A stretch of 64,000 nucleotides of DNA, from NCBI RefSeq assembly GCF_023715105.1, contig NZ_JAMBNO010000004.1, forward strand, positions 62,001-126,000, given 5' to 3'. How positions within the stretch are numbered: position 1 is the first letter of the stretch; each line of letters starts with the position of its first letter. The position numbers were made by a program, and so were the translations under genes. Below, one piece after another: positions 27,072 through 35,751 of this stretch. Under the pieces are notes generated by a model. It saw only the letters and a program-made list of their open reading frames with translations, did no database searches and was not told where the DNA came from. This DNA comes from Hydrogenophaga intermedia. Lineage in GTDB: Bacteria > Pseudomonadota > Gammaproteobacteria > Burkholderiales > Burkholderiaceae_C.

Positions 27072-27725
27072 ATGAACCAGCCCACCCGGCCCTCCCGCCC
27101 CGCTCGCCGCCCTCGTCCCGCAGCCAAGGCCGCCCCGGCTGCCCCCCGCCATCCCTTGCTGGTGCAGTTGGGCGAATGGCACCCCGAACTGTTCGGCGAC
27201 GAGCCACGACCGCTCAAGCGCGGCATATACGAGGACCTGATGGCAGCTCACGGGGAAGCGTTGTCGGCCGAGGAGCTGAAGGCCGCGCTCGCCCTGCACA
27301 CCCGCAGCACGCGCTACCTCAACGTGCTGGCCTCGGGCCAGCCCCGACGCGGCCTGGACGGTCAGGCGGTCGAGCCGGTGGCACCCGATCAACGCTTCCA
27401 CGCGATCGTCGAGGTCCATCGCCGCCGCCAGCAGCGCAGTCCCGAGGACATGAAGCCGCAACTGCAGCAGCGCATCGTCCGGGCCTTCGAGGGCAGTGGT
27501 CTGGGCCGCGAGGCCTACGCCGCGCTGGTGCGTGGACGCGACGAGGCCATCAACGCCATCACCGAAGCAGCGCTCGACGAGGCCAGCACACGCATCGCCC
27601 GCGAGGCCGCGTTGCTGCGCGCATTCGAGGCCAGCGGCCAGGACCTGGAAGCGTTTGCCAGCGGTTACGGCATGCCGACGGACGAGGCACGCCGCATGCT
27701 CGAGCGAGCGCGCCAGCGACGCTGA
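27072..27725 (+). CDS. proQ: ProQ/FinO-family RNA chaperone
   Basis: This 217-residue protein has a basic Pro/Ala/Arg N-terminal tail (1-27) and a ProQ/FinO domain (about 28-125: HPLLVQLGEWHPELFGDE, RPLKRGIYEDL, ALALHTRSTRYLNVLASGQPR), then a helical Arg-rich C terminus. FinO-domain proteins bind structured 3' ends of small RNAs and mRNAs and control their stability and pairing. The start is an ATG without a strong Shine-Dalgarno. The gene ends 25 bases from the convergent FIST gene, with a GC-rich hairpin between them. Confidence 0.92.
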   Translation: MNQPTRPSRPARRPRPAAKAAPAAPRHPLLVQLGEWHPELFGDEPRPLKRGIYEDLMAAHGEALSAEELKAALALHTRSTRYLNVLASGQPRRGLDGQAVEPVAPDQRFHAIVEVHRRRQQRSPEDMKPQLQQRIVRAFEGSGLGREAYAALVRGRDEAINAITEAALDEASTRIAREAALLRAFEASGQDLEAFASGYGMPTDEARRMLERARQRR

Positions 27726-27735
27726 GCGTGGTGGT

Positions 27736-27762
27736 CGGCCGGCCGTCCGATCAGGCCGGCCG
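27736..27762. terminator. GC-rich hairpin at the proQ/FIST convergent junction
   Basis: A 9-base perfect stem (CGGCCGGCC at 27736-27744 with its complement at 27754-27762) surrounds a 9-base loop that contains the FIST stop codon. There is no T run on either side, so it is at best a pause or RNA-stabilising hairpin shared by the two convergent genes. Confidence 0.35.
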
Positions 27763-29043
27763 CGTGAACACCGTGAGCACGCCGGTGTAGCCATAAAGCC
27801 GGTGGTGCGCGATCTCGCCACCGGCAAAGAAGCCCACCAGGGGCACGTCACCCAACGCGTGCCGCACGATCTGCAATTCCGCGCTCGGCCCCCCGAAGTG
27901 CGGGCCGCCGCGCCCGGCGCAGCTCACATACACCGCGCCCGCGATGGCGCGCGCTGGCCGCGGCGAGGCCTCCACATCGCCTTCGCCAGCGCCCACCAGA
28001 ACCTCCTCGGGTTCCAGCTCCTCGCGCACCTCGGCGCAAACGCGCGTGAGATCGGCACGCGCAGCCTGCACGTGACGCTCGCAGAACGCCAGCCGCGTGC
28101 CCGCGGGTGCAAGATCGGCAATGGCCACGCCGCGGCGCGCGGGATCCAGCCCGATGAGGTGGCGCACGATGACCTCGTGCCCGAAGGCGCCGCGCAGGCG
28201 CGCGGTTTCGCTGCCGCGCGCCACCCCGCCGTCGGCCTCGGGCCGTGTCAGGCCCACCAGCGTGCTGCGCAGCCTGGGCATGGCGTGCTCGGGGTGATCG
28301 AGCGAGATCTGCAGTTCGCGCAACAAGACATCCAGGGCGGGCTCGCCGTCCAGACGCAGCACGAGGTTGCCCTCGGATTCGGTGATCAGGTGCTGCGGCG
28401 CGATCGGCTGCGCGCCCTGCGTGACGCGCGAGACCACGTCCACGCCGCGCGAGAACGCCACACCGCTGAGGCCCCCGTGAAACACGCCACCGGCCGCGCC
28501 CTGGCCGCTGAGGTTGCCCGTGCTGCCGAGCGCAAACTGCACCGTGGGTCCGCGGCTGCCCGCCAGGCCGCCGAACAGGTAGCCGCTGCCCGTGCGGTCA
28601 GCCATCTCGTGGATCAGCTCGGCCAACTCGGGCGTGTTGCCATCGGCATGCACCAGCGCCGTGTGCGCGCTGAAGCCATCGCTTGCGTCGGCGCGTCCAC
28701 TCACCGACAGCGGGGCCACGCCACTGAACACACGGTATTGATCGGGGCTCAGGTCGCACAGCATCACCGCCATGGCGGGCTCGTCGAAGTACTCGACGTT
28801 GTTGGCCGACACGCCCACGCCCACGGTGCCGGCCCAGTCGGTCACCTCGGGCAGTTCGGCACTGAGGCACTCGAGGATGGCCTCGGCTTCGTGCGCATAG
28901 TGGTCGGTGATGTAGAGCAGACCGAGCGAGGGTTGGGCCGCGTGGTCGGGCAGGGCCATCTGGGCGCGCAGCTGCGCCACCACCATGGCAGCGGCCATGC
29001 GCCACTGCGGGTGGGTGGCGTGGGCGTGGGGAAAGCGTTTCAT
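27751..29043 (-). CDS. FIST domain-containing protein (FIST N and FIST C)
   Basis: This 430-residue cytosolic protein covers both FIST domains. The N domain carries LGLLYITDHYAHEAEAILEC, GTVGVGVSANNVEYF and AVMLCDLS. The C domain ends with VGFFAGGEIAHHRLYGYTGVLTVF, a typical FIST C finish (GGEI and HxxNYT-like). FIST domains are predicted small-ligand sensors, often linked to chemotaxis, kinase or c-di-GMP proteins. The ATG at 29043 is chosen because the preceding in-frame residues are low-complexity. The phaM gene lies upstream in the same orientation with a 4-base gap, so they are likely co-transcribed. Confidence 0.9.
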   Translation of the reverse strand: MKRFPHAHATHPQWRMAAAMVVAQLRAQMALPDHAAQPSLGLLYITDHYAHEAEAILECLSAELPEVTDWAGTVGVGVSANNVEYFDEPAMAVMLCDLSPDQYRVFSGVAPLSVSGRADASDGFSAHTALVHADGNTPELAELIHEMADRTGSGYLFGGLAGSRGPTVQFALGSTGNLSGQGAAGGVFHGGLSGVAFSRGVDVVSRVTQGAQPIAPQHLITESEGNLVLRLDGEPALDVLLRELQISLDHPEHAMPRLRSTLVGLTRPEADGGVARGSETARLRGAFGHEVIVRHLIGLDPARRGVAIADLAPAGTRLAFCERHVQAARADLTRVCAEVREELEPEEVLVGAGEGDVEASPRPARAIAGAVYVSCAGRGGPHFGGPSAELQIVRHALGDVPLVGFFAGGEIAHHRLYGYTGVLTVFTRPA

Positions 29044-29047
29044 GGCC

Positions 29048-29902
29048 TCAGCGCGCGGCCTTGCGACGGGGCGCGGTTTTCCGGGCTGCCGGTGCGGGCC
29101 TGGCCGCGGGCGCCGGCGCCAGTGCGCGCGCGGCTGCACGCCCTGCGCCGGCCGCCGCCCCCACCCCGCGGCCCACGGTACCGGCCGCCTTGCGCGCGGC
29201 CTGGCCGGCCAGGCCGGTGGCGGTCTTTACCGCGGCGCCGCTCAGGCCGCTGGCGACCTGGCGTGTGGTGTCCAGGGCGGTCTGTTTCGCAGCGTCCTTC
29301 ATCGCGTTGGCGGCGATCTGCTGGAACTGCTGCGACAGCGCGCCCCACCACTGCACCGGGTCGACCACGCCGGCCGCGGGCGTCGTTGCCGGCGACGGCG
29401 CAGTGGACTTCTTCGCCGCCGTCTTGCGCGCCTTGCGGGCGGGCCGCGGCACCACCTTGGCGGCATCGGGCACCGCGTCGCCGTAAGTGCGCGGCGGGAT
29501 CTCAAGCCCTGCGAACTTGCCGGCGCGCGCCGGCGCGGCCGCCAGACCGGCCATGGTGTCCGCGGCCTTGATCTTGAGCGCGTTGGCCACGTCGCCCATG
29601 CTGAAGTTCATGGTCTTGAGCGTGGACAGCGTCATCTTCTGCACTTCCAGTGCCTGGATGGTGGCGCCCAGCGCCTTCGCGTTCTGGTCGAGCCAGAAGT
29701 GCACGGTCTTGAGCTCCTCGATGCGCTTTTCGAGTTCTTCGACGTTGAAGGTCGGCGCGACCCAGTTGCTGAGGTTGGGCAATTGGGGAATGTTCTGGCC
29801 GATGCCCTGCGCGATACCGCCGGCGGCCTGTGAGGCCAGGCCCTGCAGGAAATCGAAACCCGGCACGAACTTGCCGAATCCGCTGGCCGACGCATCGCTC
29901 AT
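29048..29902 (-). CDS. phaM: PhaM-type polyhydroxyalkanoate granule regulatory protein
   Basis: This 284-residue protein matches PhaM: an N-terminal GFGKFVPGFDFLQGLASQA stretch, a conserved middle (NLSNWVAPTFNVEELEKRI, TVHFWLDQNAKALGATIQAL) and a long Lys/Ala/Pro-rich C terminus with histone-like AAKK and RKAAR repeats. In Ralstonia (Cupriavidus) PhaM activates PHA synthase PhaC1 and ties granules to the nucleoid through the basic tail. No pha synthesis genes are in the window. The start ATG (29902) follows GAGGAGAACG on the reverse strand. It is probably an operon with the FIST gene downstream and the enoyl-CoA hydratase gene upstream. Confidence 0.87.
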   Translation of the reverse strand: MSDASASGFGKFVPGFDFLQGLASQAAGGIAQGIGQNIPQLPNLSNWVAPTFNVEELEKRIEELKTVHFWLDQNAKALGATIQALEVQKMTLSTLKTMNFSMGDVANALKIKAADTMAGLAAAPARAGKFAGLEIPPRTYGDAVPDAAKVVPRPARKARKTAAKKSTAPSPATTPAAGVVDPVQWWGALSQQFQQIAANAMKDAAKQTALDTTRQVASGLSGAAVKTATGLAGQAARKAAGTVGRGVGAAAGAGRAAARALAPAPAARPAPAARKTAPRRKAAR

Positions 29903-29927
29903 CGCGTTCTCCTCAAGGGCTTCGATA

Positions 29928-30773
<846 letters not shown>

Positions 30774-30882
30774 GGCTTGTCTCCTTCGGATACGGTCGTG
30801 TCGGGTATGCGGACGATTGTGCTTGACCTGCATCAAGGCGGTCCGCAGCGGGCCGAACCATCATGGAGTCATGGAGCGACCC

Positions 30883-31236
30883 ATGAACAAGACCGTTTCC
30901 GACACCTTCGAAACCCAGCTGCGAGCACGGCGCGACGAACTCACGGAGCGGCTGCACCGCCACCGCGGTGGTGCCCGCGGACGTGCAGAAGCGGCGGCGG
31001 ACAAGCGCGAACAGGCCGGCGAAGCGGGCCTGACGCCCGATGACGCCTTTGACCTCGGTGGCGCACTGGGTGAGCGCGAGGCCGCAGAGTTGCAGGCCAT
31101 CGAGCGTGCGTTGCAGCGGGTGGCTGACGGCAGCTACGGCTTGTGCCTGCAATGCGGCGCGGCCATACCCGCCGCGCGACTGCATGCCCAGCCCACGGCC
31201 GAACGCTGCGTGAGCTGCCAGGCCGCGGCGGAGTGA
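30883..31236 (+). CDS. TraR/DksA-family zinc-finger protein
   Basis: This 117-residue protein has a coiled-coil N half (FETQLRARRDELTERL) and a four-cysteine zinc finger at the end: CLQCG, then CVSCQ 21 residues later. DksA-like proteins enter the RNA polymerase secondary channel and modulate transcription, often with ppGpp. This is a short version and probably a DksA paralogue. DksA usually has a DxxDxA coiled-coil tip; here LTPDDAFDLGG may be its counterpart. The ATG at 30883 has GGAG six bases upstream and is preferred over the in-frame ATG at 30871. Confidence 0.88.
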   Translation: MNKTVSDTFETQLRARRDELTERLHRHRGGARGRAEAAADKREQAGEAGLTPDDAFDLGGALGEREAAELQAIERALQRVADGSYGLCLQCGAAIPAARLHAQPTAERCVSCQAAAE

Positions 31237-31242
31237 CCGGCT

Positions 31243-32256
31243 TCAGACTGTCTGAAGCGGTGCGATCTTCTGGTCGATCGCGCCGAAGACGGACTGGCCG
31301 TCCTTGCCCTTCATCTCGATGCGGATGGTATCGCCGAACTTCATGAAGGCGGTCGAAGGCTTGCCGTCGAGGATGGTCTCGATCGCGCGCTTCTCGGCGA
31401 TGCAGCTGTAGCCCTTGGGCCACTCCTTGCGGCCATCGACCTCCACGGCCTTGTTGCTCACCGTGCCGCTGCCCACGATGGAGCCGGCGCGCACGTTGCG
31501 CGTCTTGCAGATGTGGGCGATGAGCTGGCCGAAATGGAAGGTCATTTCCGGCCCGGCTTCGCACATGCCCACCTTGCGGCCGTTCCAGGTGCTCTGCAGC
31601 GTGAGGTGCACGCGCCCACCCTGCCAGGCATCGCCCAGTTCGTCGGGCGTCACCGCCACCGGGCTGAACGCGGTGGCCGGCTTGCTCTGGAAGAAGCCGA
31701 AACCCTTGCCGAGCTCGGCCGGAATCAGGTTGCGCAGCGACACATCGTTGGCGAGCATGATCAGGCGCACACCGTCCAGTGCCTGTTCGGGCGTGGCGGT
31801 CATGGGCACATCGCCCGTCACCACCGCGATCTCGGCCTCGAAGTCGATGCCGTAGTCCTCGCTCGGGCACACCACGTCGTCCATCGGGCCGATGAAGTCG
31901 TCGCTGCCGCCCTGGTACATCAGCGGGTCTTCATAGAAGCTGTGCGGCACCTCGGAATTGCGCGCCGCGCGCACCAGCTCCACGTGGTTGATGTAGGCCG
32001 ACCCGTCGGCCCACTGGTAGGCGCGCGGCAGCGGGGCCATGCACATCGCCGGGTCGAACGGGAAGGCGTGGCGCGCCTTGCCCTGGTTCAGCGTCACGTA
32101 CAGGTCCTGCAGCTGCGGCGCGATGAAATTCCAGTCGTCCAGCGCGCGCTGCAGGGTGTTCGCGATGCCGGTCGCATAATGGGCCATGCTCAGGTCGCGC
32201 GAGACCACCACCAGTTGTCCGTCGCGCGAGCCGTCTTTGTAGGTGGCGAGTTTCAT
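31243..32256 (-). CDS. Fumarylacetoacetate hydrolase family protein
   Basis: This 337-residue protein of the FAH superfamily cleaves or isomerises beta-diketone-type acids with a divalent metal. The metal site is seen in DYGIDFEAEIAVVTGDVP, with further motifs NDVSLRNLIP, GFGFFQSKPATAFSP and IVGSGTVSNK. Its length and layout match bacterial fumarylacetoacetases of tyrosine/homogentisate breakdown more than the short FAHD1 type, but no homogentisate dioxygenase gene is next to it. It is divergent from an IclR regulator (95-base gap), which probably controls it. Confidence 0.9.
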   Translation of the reverse strand: MKLATYKDGSRDGQLVVVSRDLSMAHYATGIANTLQRALDDWNFIAPQLQDLYVTLNQGKARHAFPFDPAMCMAPLPRAYQWADGSAYINHVELVRAARNSEVPHSFYEDPLMYQGGSDDFIGPMDDVVCPSEDYGIDFEAEIAVVTGDVPMTATPEQALDGVRLIMLANDVSLRNLIPAELGKGFGFFQSKPATAFSPVAVTPDELGDAWQGGRVHLTLQSTWNGRKVGMCEAGPEMTFHFGQLIAHICKTRNVRAGSIVGSGTVSNKAVEVDGRKEWPKGYSCIAEKRAIETILDGKPSTAFMKFGDTIRIEMKGKDGQSVFGAIDQKIAPLQTV

Positions 32257-32296
32257 GCCGTTCTCCTGCTGCCGATCCAGTGATCGTTCGGGTGAA

Positions 32297-32326
32297 TTGG
32301 TGCCCCGCCTGCTTCGGGGTGATAAT
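32297..32326 (+). promoter_or_regulatory. Putative IclR-gene promoter (-35/-10)
   Basis: TTGGTG (32297-32302), an 18-base spacer and GATAAT (32321-32326) form a plausible sigma-70-type promoter facing the IclR gene. Transcription would start near 32333, directly before the inverted repeat at 32335-32349. Confidence 0.45.
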
Positions 32327-32334
32327 TACGAATA

Positions 32335-32349
32335 GTGAAATTCATTCAC
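32335..32349. promoter_or_regulatory. Candidate operator: inverted repeat GTGAA-N5-TTCAC
   Basis: A 15-base palindrome (GTGAAATTCATTCAC) sits between the predicted transcription start and the ATG (32352) of the IclR-family regulator, and 79 bases upstream of the divergent hydrolase gene. Its size and location fit an autoregulatory IclR operator. Binding is not shown. Confidence 0.45.
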
Positions 32350-32351
32350 CT

Positions 32352-33239
32352 ATGCGTAAGCGCGAGATTCTAGACCAAACCCCGGCCGACGACGCGACGG
32401 ACGACAACGAACCCCAGCGCGCGGGCATCCAGTCCGTCGAGGTCGGCTTCGAGTTGCTGCAGGCCATGTCCGAGGCCGACGGCCCGCTGATGCTGCGCGA
32501 CCTGGCCGCAGCGGCCGGCATGAGCGCGGCCAAGGCGCACCGCTATCTGGTGAGCTTCCAGCGCCTGGGCCTGGTGATGCAGGACCCGGTGAGCACCCGA
32601 TACGACCTCGGCCCGGCCGCACTGCGCCTGGGCCTGGCGAGCCTGGCGCGCATCGACGCCGTGAAGCTCGCGCGCGAGCGCGTGGCCGATCTGCTGCAGG
32701 AAACCGGCCACACGGTGGCGATTGCCGTCTGGGGCAACCAGGGGCCGACCATGGTGCACTGGGCCGAAGCGCCCCAGGTGATGCCGGTGACGCTGCGCCT
32801 GGGCGACGTGATGCCCTTGCTGAGTTCGGCCACCGGCCGCTGCTTCGCTGCCTTCATGGGCCGCGAGGGCCGCGACGCGCAACGCCTGGATGCCATGGTG
32901 CGCGAAGAACTGGCGCGCCTGAAGAAGTTGCCGCGCAACGGCGCCTTGCCGCAAGACCTGCCGCAAAGCCAGACCGAGGTGCAAGCCATGCTGGACGAGG
33001 TGCGCCAGCGTGGCCTAGCGCGCGTGGTGCACAGCCTGCTGCCCGGCGTGGGTGGCTTCTGCGCTCCGGTGTTCGACGCCCAGGGCCACCTCGCGCTCGG
33101 GTTGGTGGTGCTGGGCTGGGTGGCCACGCTGGACACCGACTGGCACGGCACGCCCGCCGCCGCCGTGCTGCGCACCGCACGTCGGTTGAGCGCCGACCTC
33201 GGGCACCCGCAGGCGCCTCTGCGGTCGCAGAAAGCGTGA
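32352..33239 (+). CDS. IclR-family transcriptional regulator
   Basis: This 295-residue regulator has an N-terminal winged helix-turn-helix (about residues 25-85: SVEVGFELLQAMSEADGPLMLRDLAAAAGM is the helical start) and an IclR effector domain (about 100-285). Family members sense aromatic or organic acids and regulate the divergent catabolic gene, here the fumarylacetoacetate-hydrolase-family gene. The ATG at 32352 is favoured by the promoter and palindrome just before it. The GTG start of the DUF3108 gene overlaps its stop codon. Confidence 0.92.
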   Translation: MRKREILDQTPADDATDDNEPQRAGIQSVEVGFELLQAMSEADGPLMLRDLAAAAGMSAAKAHRYLVSFQRLGLVMQDPVSTRYDLGPAALRLGLASLARIDAVKLARERVADLLQETGHTVAIAVWGNQGPTMVHWAEAPQVMPVTLRLGDVMPLLSSATGRCFAAFMGREGRDAQRLDAMVREELARLKKLPRNGALPQDLPQSQTEVQAMLDEVRQRGLARVVHSLLPGVGGFCAPVFDAQGHLALGLVVLGWVATLDTDWHGTPAAAVLRTARRLSADLGHPQAPLRSQKA

Positions 33240-34378
33240 CCCTGCGCACCGGCCCCTCCCTTGCCACGCTGGCCCTGCTGGGCGGCGCCGTGCTGGCGTT
33301 GCACCTGGGCTTGCTGACCCAACCGACCTTGCTGTCCCGCGAGACGACGCCTTCGACGCACGCCCCCTCGCTGGCGGGCGCGCCAGCCACGCCCACCGTG
33401 CAGGTCACGCAAGTGCGCACGGTGTCCCTCGCGCTGCCGGCCGCAACAGCACCGCTCCAACCCACTGTGGCGCCGGGCCGCTTGCAGAGGCCCGTTGCAC
33501 CGCCGGCAGCAACCCGCGCAGAGGTTGCCACCGAGACCACGCAGCACGCGGCGCCCAGCCCAACAGCCCCGAGCGAGGTGCAAACCCTGCCGCCAGCGGT
33601 TGAGCCCGCGGCTGCCGATGACGCGCCGACGCAGCAAGTCCTGGCACAGGCCGCGTCGCCGGCCCCGTCCACGGCGAACGCAGCGCCGGCATCTCCGCCC
33701 GTATCCCCGCCCGCTGCCGGGCCGGGCCGCCCACCCGGCGACCTGCCGCCCAGCGATCTTCCTCCCAGCATCACGCTGCCCTACGACGTCGTGGGCGAGG
33801 CCGGTGGCCTGAGCTACCGCGCGAGCGGGCAACTCGACTGGCGCCTGGATGCTCAGGGTTACGAAGCACGCATGGAACTGTCGATGCTCTTCCTGGGCAG
33901 CCGGGTGCAGACCAGCCGCGGCAGCGTCGGCCCCGAAGGCTTGCGCCCGGAACGCTTCGCCGATCGGCGCCGCAGCGAGCGCGCTGCGCATTTCGACCGC
34001 GAGAGCGGACGCATCCGTTTCAGCAACAACGCCGCGCCCGCCGAGTTGATGCCCGGCGCCCAGGACCGGCTGAGCCTGTTCATGCAGCTTGCCGGCCTGC
34101 TGCGCGCGCGAACGCACCGCGAGGGAGAGGTCATCACGTTCCAGGTCGCCGGCATCGGCGACGCCGAGCCCTGGCACTTTGAAGTGGGGCCGGTGGAGAC
34201 GCTGGACCTGCCCTCGGGCCCGCTGCAGGCCCGGCGTCTGGCGCGCACCCCGCGCAAGCCGCACGACAGCACGGTCGAGGTCTGGCTGGCACCCTCGCTG
34301 GGCCACCTGCCCGTGCGTCTGCGTGTGGCGCAAGCCAACGGCGACGTCGCCGATCAGCGGCTCGCGCGCCTGCCATGA
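33236..34378 (+). CDS. DUF3108 domain protein, membrane-anchored
   Basis: This 380-residue protein has an N-terminal hydrophobic segment (residues 9-27; a signal or anchor), then a long Pro/Ala/Thr-rich linker (about 35-180) and a C-terminal DUF3108 domain (about 185-370; SYRASGQLDWRLDAQGYEA, GPEGLRPERFADRRRSERAA). DUF3108 is a beta-rich LolA-like envelope domain of unknown function. It starts at a GTG overlapping the IclR stop (33236-33239), so it is translated with the regulator, although the functional link is unclear. Confidence 0.88.
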   Translation: MTLRTGPSLATLALLGGAVLALHLGLLTQPTLLSRETTPSTHAPSLAGAPATPTVQVTQVRTVSLALPAATAPLQPTVAPGRLQRPVAPPAATRAEVATETTQHAAPSPTAPSEVQTLPPAVEPAAADDAPTQQVLAQAASPAPSTANAAPASPPVSPPAAGPGRPPGDLPPSDLPPSITLPYDVVGEAGGLSYRASGQLDWRLDAQGYEARMELSMLFLGSRVQTSRGSVGPEGLRPERFADRRRSERAAHFDRESGRIRFSNNAAPAELMPGAQDRLSLFMQLAGLLRARTHREGEVITFQVAGIGDAEPWHFEVGPVETLDLPSGPLQARRLARTPRKPHDSTVEVWLAPSLGHLPVRLRVAQANGDVADQRLARLP

Positions 34379-34535
34379 ACAGCCGCCCGGGGGGAACCGC
34401 CTGGGGTGCAAATGCCACAACCCTTGAAAAATATCCCTTGGGGCCCAACTGCTTCGTCATCGGCCTGCAGTCGCGGCCGGTTTTGCCGATATAACGGAAA
34501 CAGGCCCAAACCCCTGCGGAAAGGAACAGCCCTCC

Positions 34536-34820
34536 ATGCACATGCTCTACGACTCGGATGCTTTTGCGGTGGTTCACATCCAGGCCAACGCGCCCGCCGA
34601 GGGCGAGGTGGCCGTGGCTGACGGGCCGCAGATCCCGCGCCACGGCTTCGAAATCGTGGACAAGCGCTCGGGCAAGGAGGTCTACCTCGACGGCTCGTGG
34701 GCGGAGCTGTTCCAGCAGCAGATCACCGAATGGCAGCGCAACAGCCCTTCGCAAGAAGAGGTGGAAACCACGCTTGAGGGCTACGCCACCCTGGCGCAGA
34801 ACCCGGTGGTGATGCACTGA
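34536..34820 (+). CDS. DUF3567 family protein
   Basis: This small 94-residue acidic cytosolic protein of DUF3567 (BTH_I0359-like) is found mainly in Burkholderiales, function unknown. Features are MLYDSDAFAVVHI at the start, then HGFEIVDKRSGKEVYLDG and a helical C terminus. The start follows GGAAAGGAA. A TATAAC box near 34490 may be its -10. The gene stands alone and ends in a clear intrinsic terminator. Confidence 0.9.
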   Translation: MHMLYDSDAFAVVHIQANAPAEGEVAVADGPQIPRHGFEIVDKRSGKEVYLDGSWAELFQQQITEWQRNSPSQEEVETTLEGYATLAQNPVVMH

Positions 34821-34846
34821 CGCTTCCCCCTCTGCCCACACCACAC

Positions 34847-34875
34847 AAGCCCGGCCCGCCCGGGCTTTGTTGTTG
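34847..34875 (+). terminator. Rho-independent terminator after the DUF3567 gene
   Basis: An 8-base perfect stem (AAGCCCGG at 34847-34854 with CCGGGCTT at 34860-34867) with a 5-base loop is followed by a T-rich TGTTGTTG tail. Confidence 0.75.
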
Positions 34876-34923
34876 CGGGGGTCGGTTTTTCCGCCGGCGC
34901 CAGCGGGCATGCGGCGGCGCGCC

Positions 34924-34929
34924 TACCAT
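34924..34929 (+). promoter_or_regulatory. Putative -10 box of chaN (leaderless type)
   Basis: TACCAT ends six bases before the preferred chaN ATG (34936). There is no Shine-Dalgarno in between. Confidence 0.4.
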
Positions 34930-34935
34930 CATGCG

Positions 34936-35739
34936 ATGCGCTCGCGAACCCTGGTGACCCTCGCCGCCACGCTGGCCCTGGTGGCTGGGTGTGCCACCCG
35001 TGCCGACACGCCCTCCCCCGACGCGCTGCTGTCGCGCGTGATGCCCACCCCTTTGCTGCTGGTGGGCGAGCAGCACGACGCGAGCGAGCACCAGCGGCTG
35101 CAGCGCGACCTCGTGCAGGCCCTGGCCACGCGCGGCCAACTCGCTGCGGTGGTGATGGAAATGGCCGAAGCGGGCCACGACACACGCGGTCTTGCGCGCA
35201 ATGCCGACGAAGCCGCTGTGCGCGCCGCGCTCGGCTGGAACGAGCAACACAACTGGCCTTGGCCGACCTACCGGCCGGTGGTGATGGCCGCGGTGCGCGC
35301 GGGCGTGCCGGTGGTCGGCGGCAACCTGCCGCGCAACCGCATGCGCGAGGCCATGGGCGATGCGGCGCTCGATGCGAGCGTGACGCCCCCGGTGCTGCTG
35401 CAGCAGCGCGAGGCCATCCGCACCGGGCACTGCGACCTGCTGCCCGAGACGCAGCTGGGGCCGATGACGCGCATCCAGCTGGCGCGCGATCGGACGTTGG
35501 CACAGGTGGCGACAGCGCAGCTCGCCGCCGGCCGCACGGTGCTGCTGATCGCCGGCAACGGCCACGTACGTGGCGACCTTGGTGTGCCGCGGCACCTTAG
35601 CCCCGGCCAGGCGCACCGCGTGATCGTGGCGCGCGCCGGCAAAGCCGGCACCGATGTGCCCGCCGACGCCCACTGGGACACACCCGCCCTGCCCGAGACC
35701 GACCACTGCGCCGGGCTGCGCGCGCGCTTCAAGCGCTGA
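34936..35739 (+). CDS. chaN: ChaN family lipoprotein
   Basis: This 267-residue lipoprotein has signal residues 1-20 ending in the lipobox LVAGC. The ChaN-type domain begins PLLLVGEQHDASEHQRLQ, and later parts include VVMEMAEAGHDTRG, GWNEQHNWPWPTYRPVV and LIAGNGHVRGDLGVPRHL. Campylobacter ChaN binds haem and helps iron uptake; whether this one does is unknown. The ATG at 34936 fits both the signal peptide and the TACCAT box. It is convergent with the aminotransferase gene (12-base gap). Confidence 0.87.
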   Translation: MRSRTLVTLAATLALVAGCATRADTPSPDALLSRVMPTPLLLVGEQHDASEHQRLQRDLVQALATRGQLAAVVMEMAEAGHDTRGLARNADEAAVRAALGWNEQHNWPWPTYRPVVMAAVRAGVPVVGGNLPRNRMREAMGDAALDASVTPPVLLQQREAIRTGHCDLLPETQLGPMTRIQLARDRTLAQVATAQLAAGRTVLLIAGNGHVRGDLGVPRHLSPGQAHRVIVARAGKAGTDVPADAHWDTPALPETDHCAGLRARFKR

Positions 35740-35751
35740 GCGCGTTCGTGT

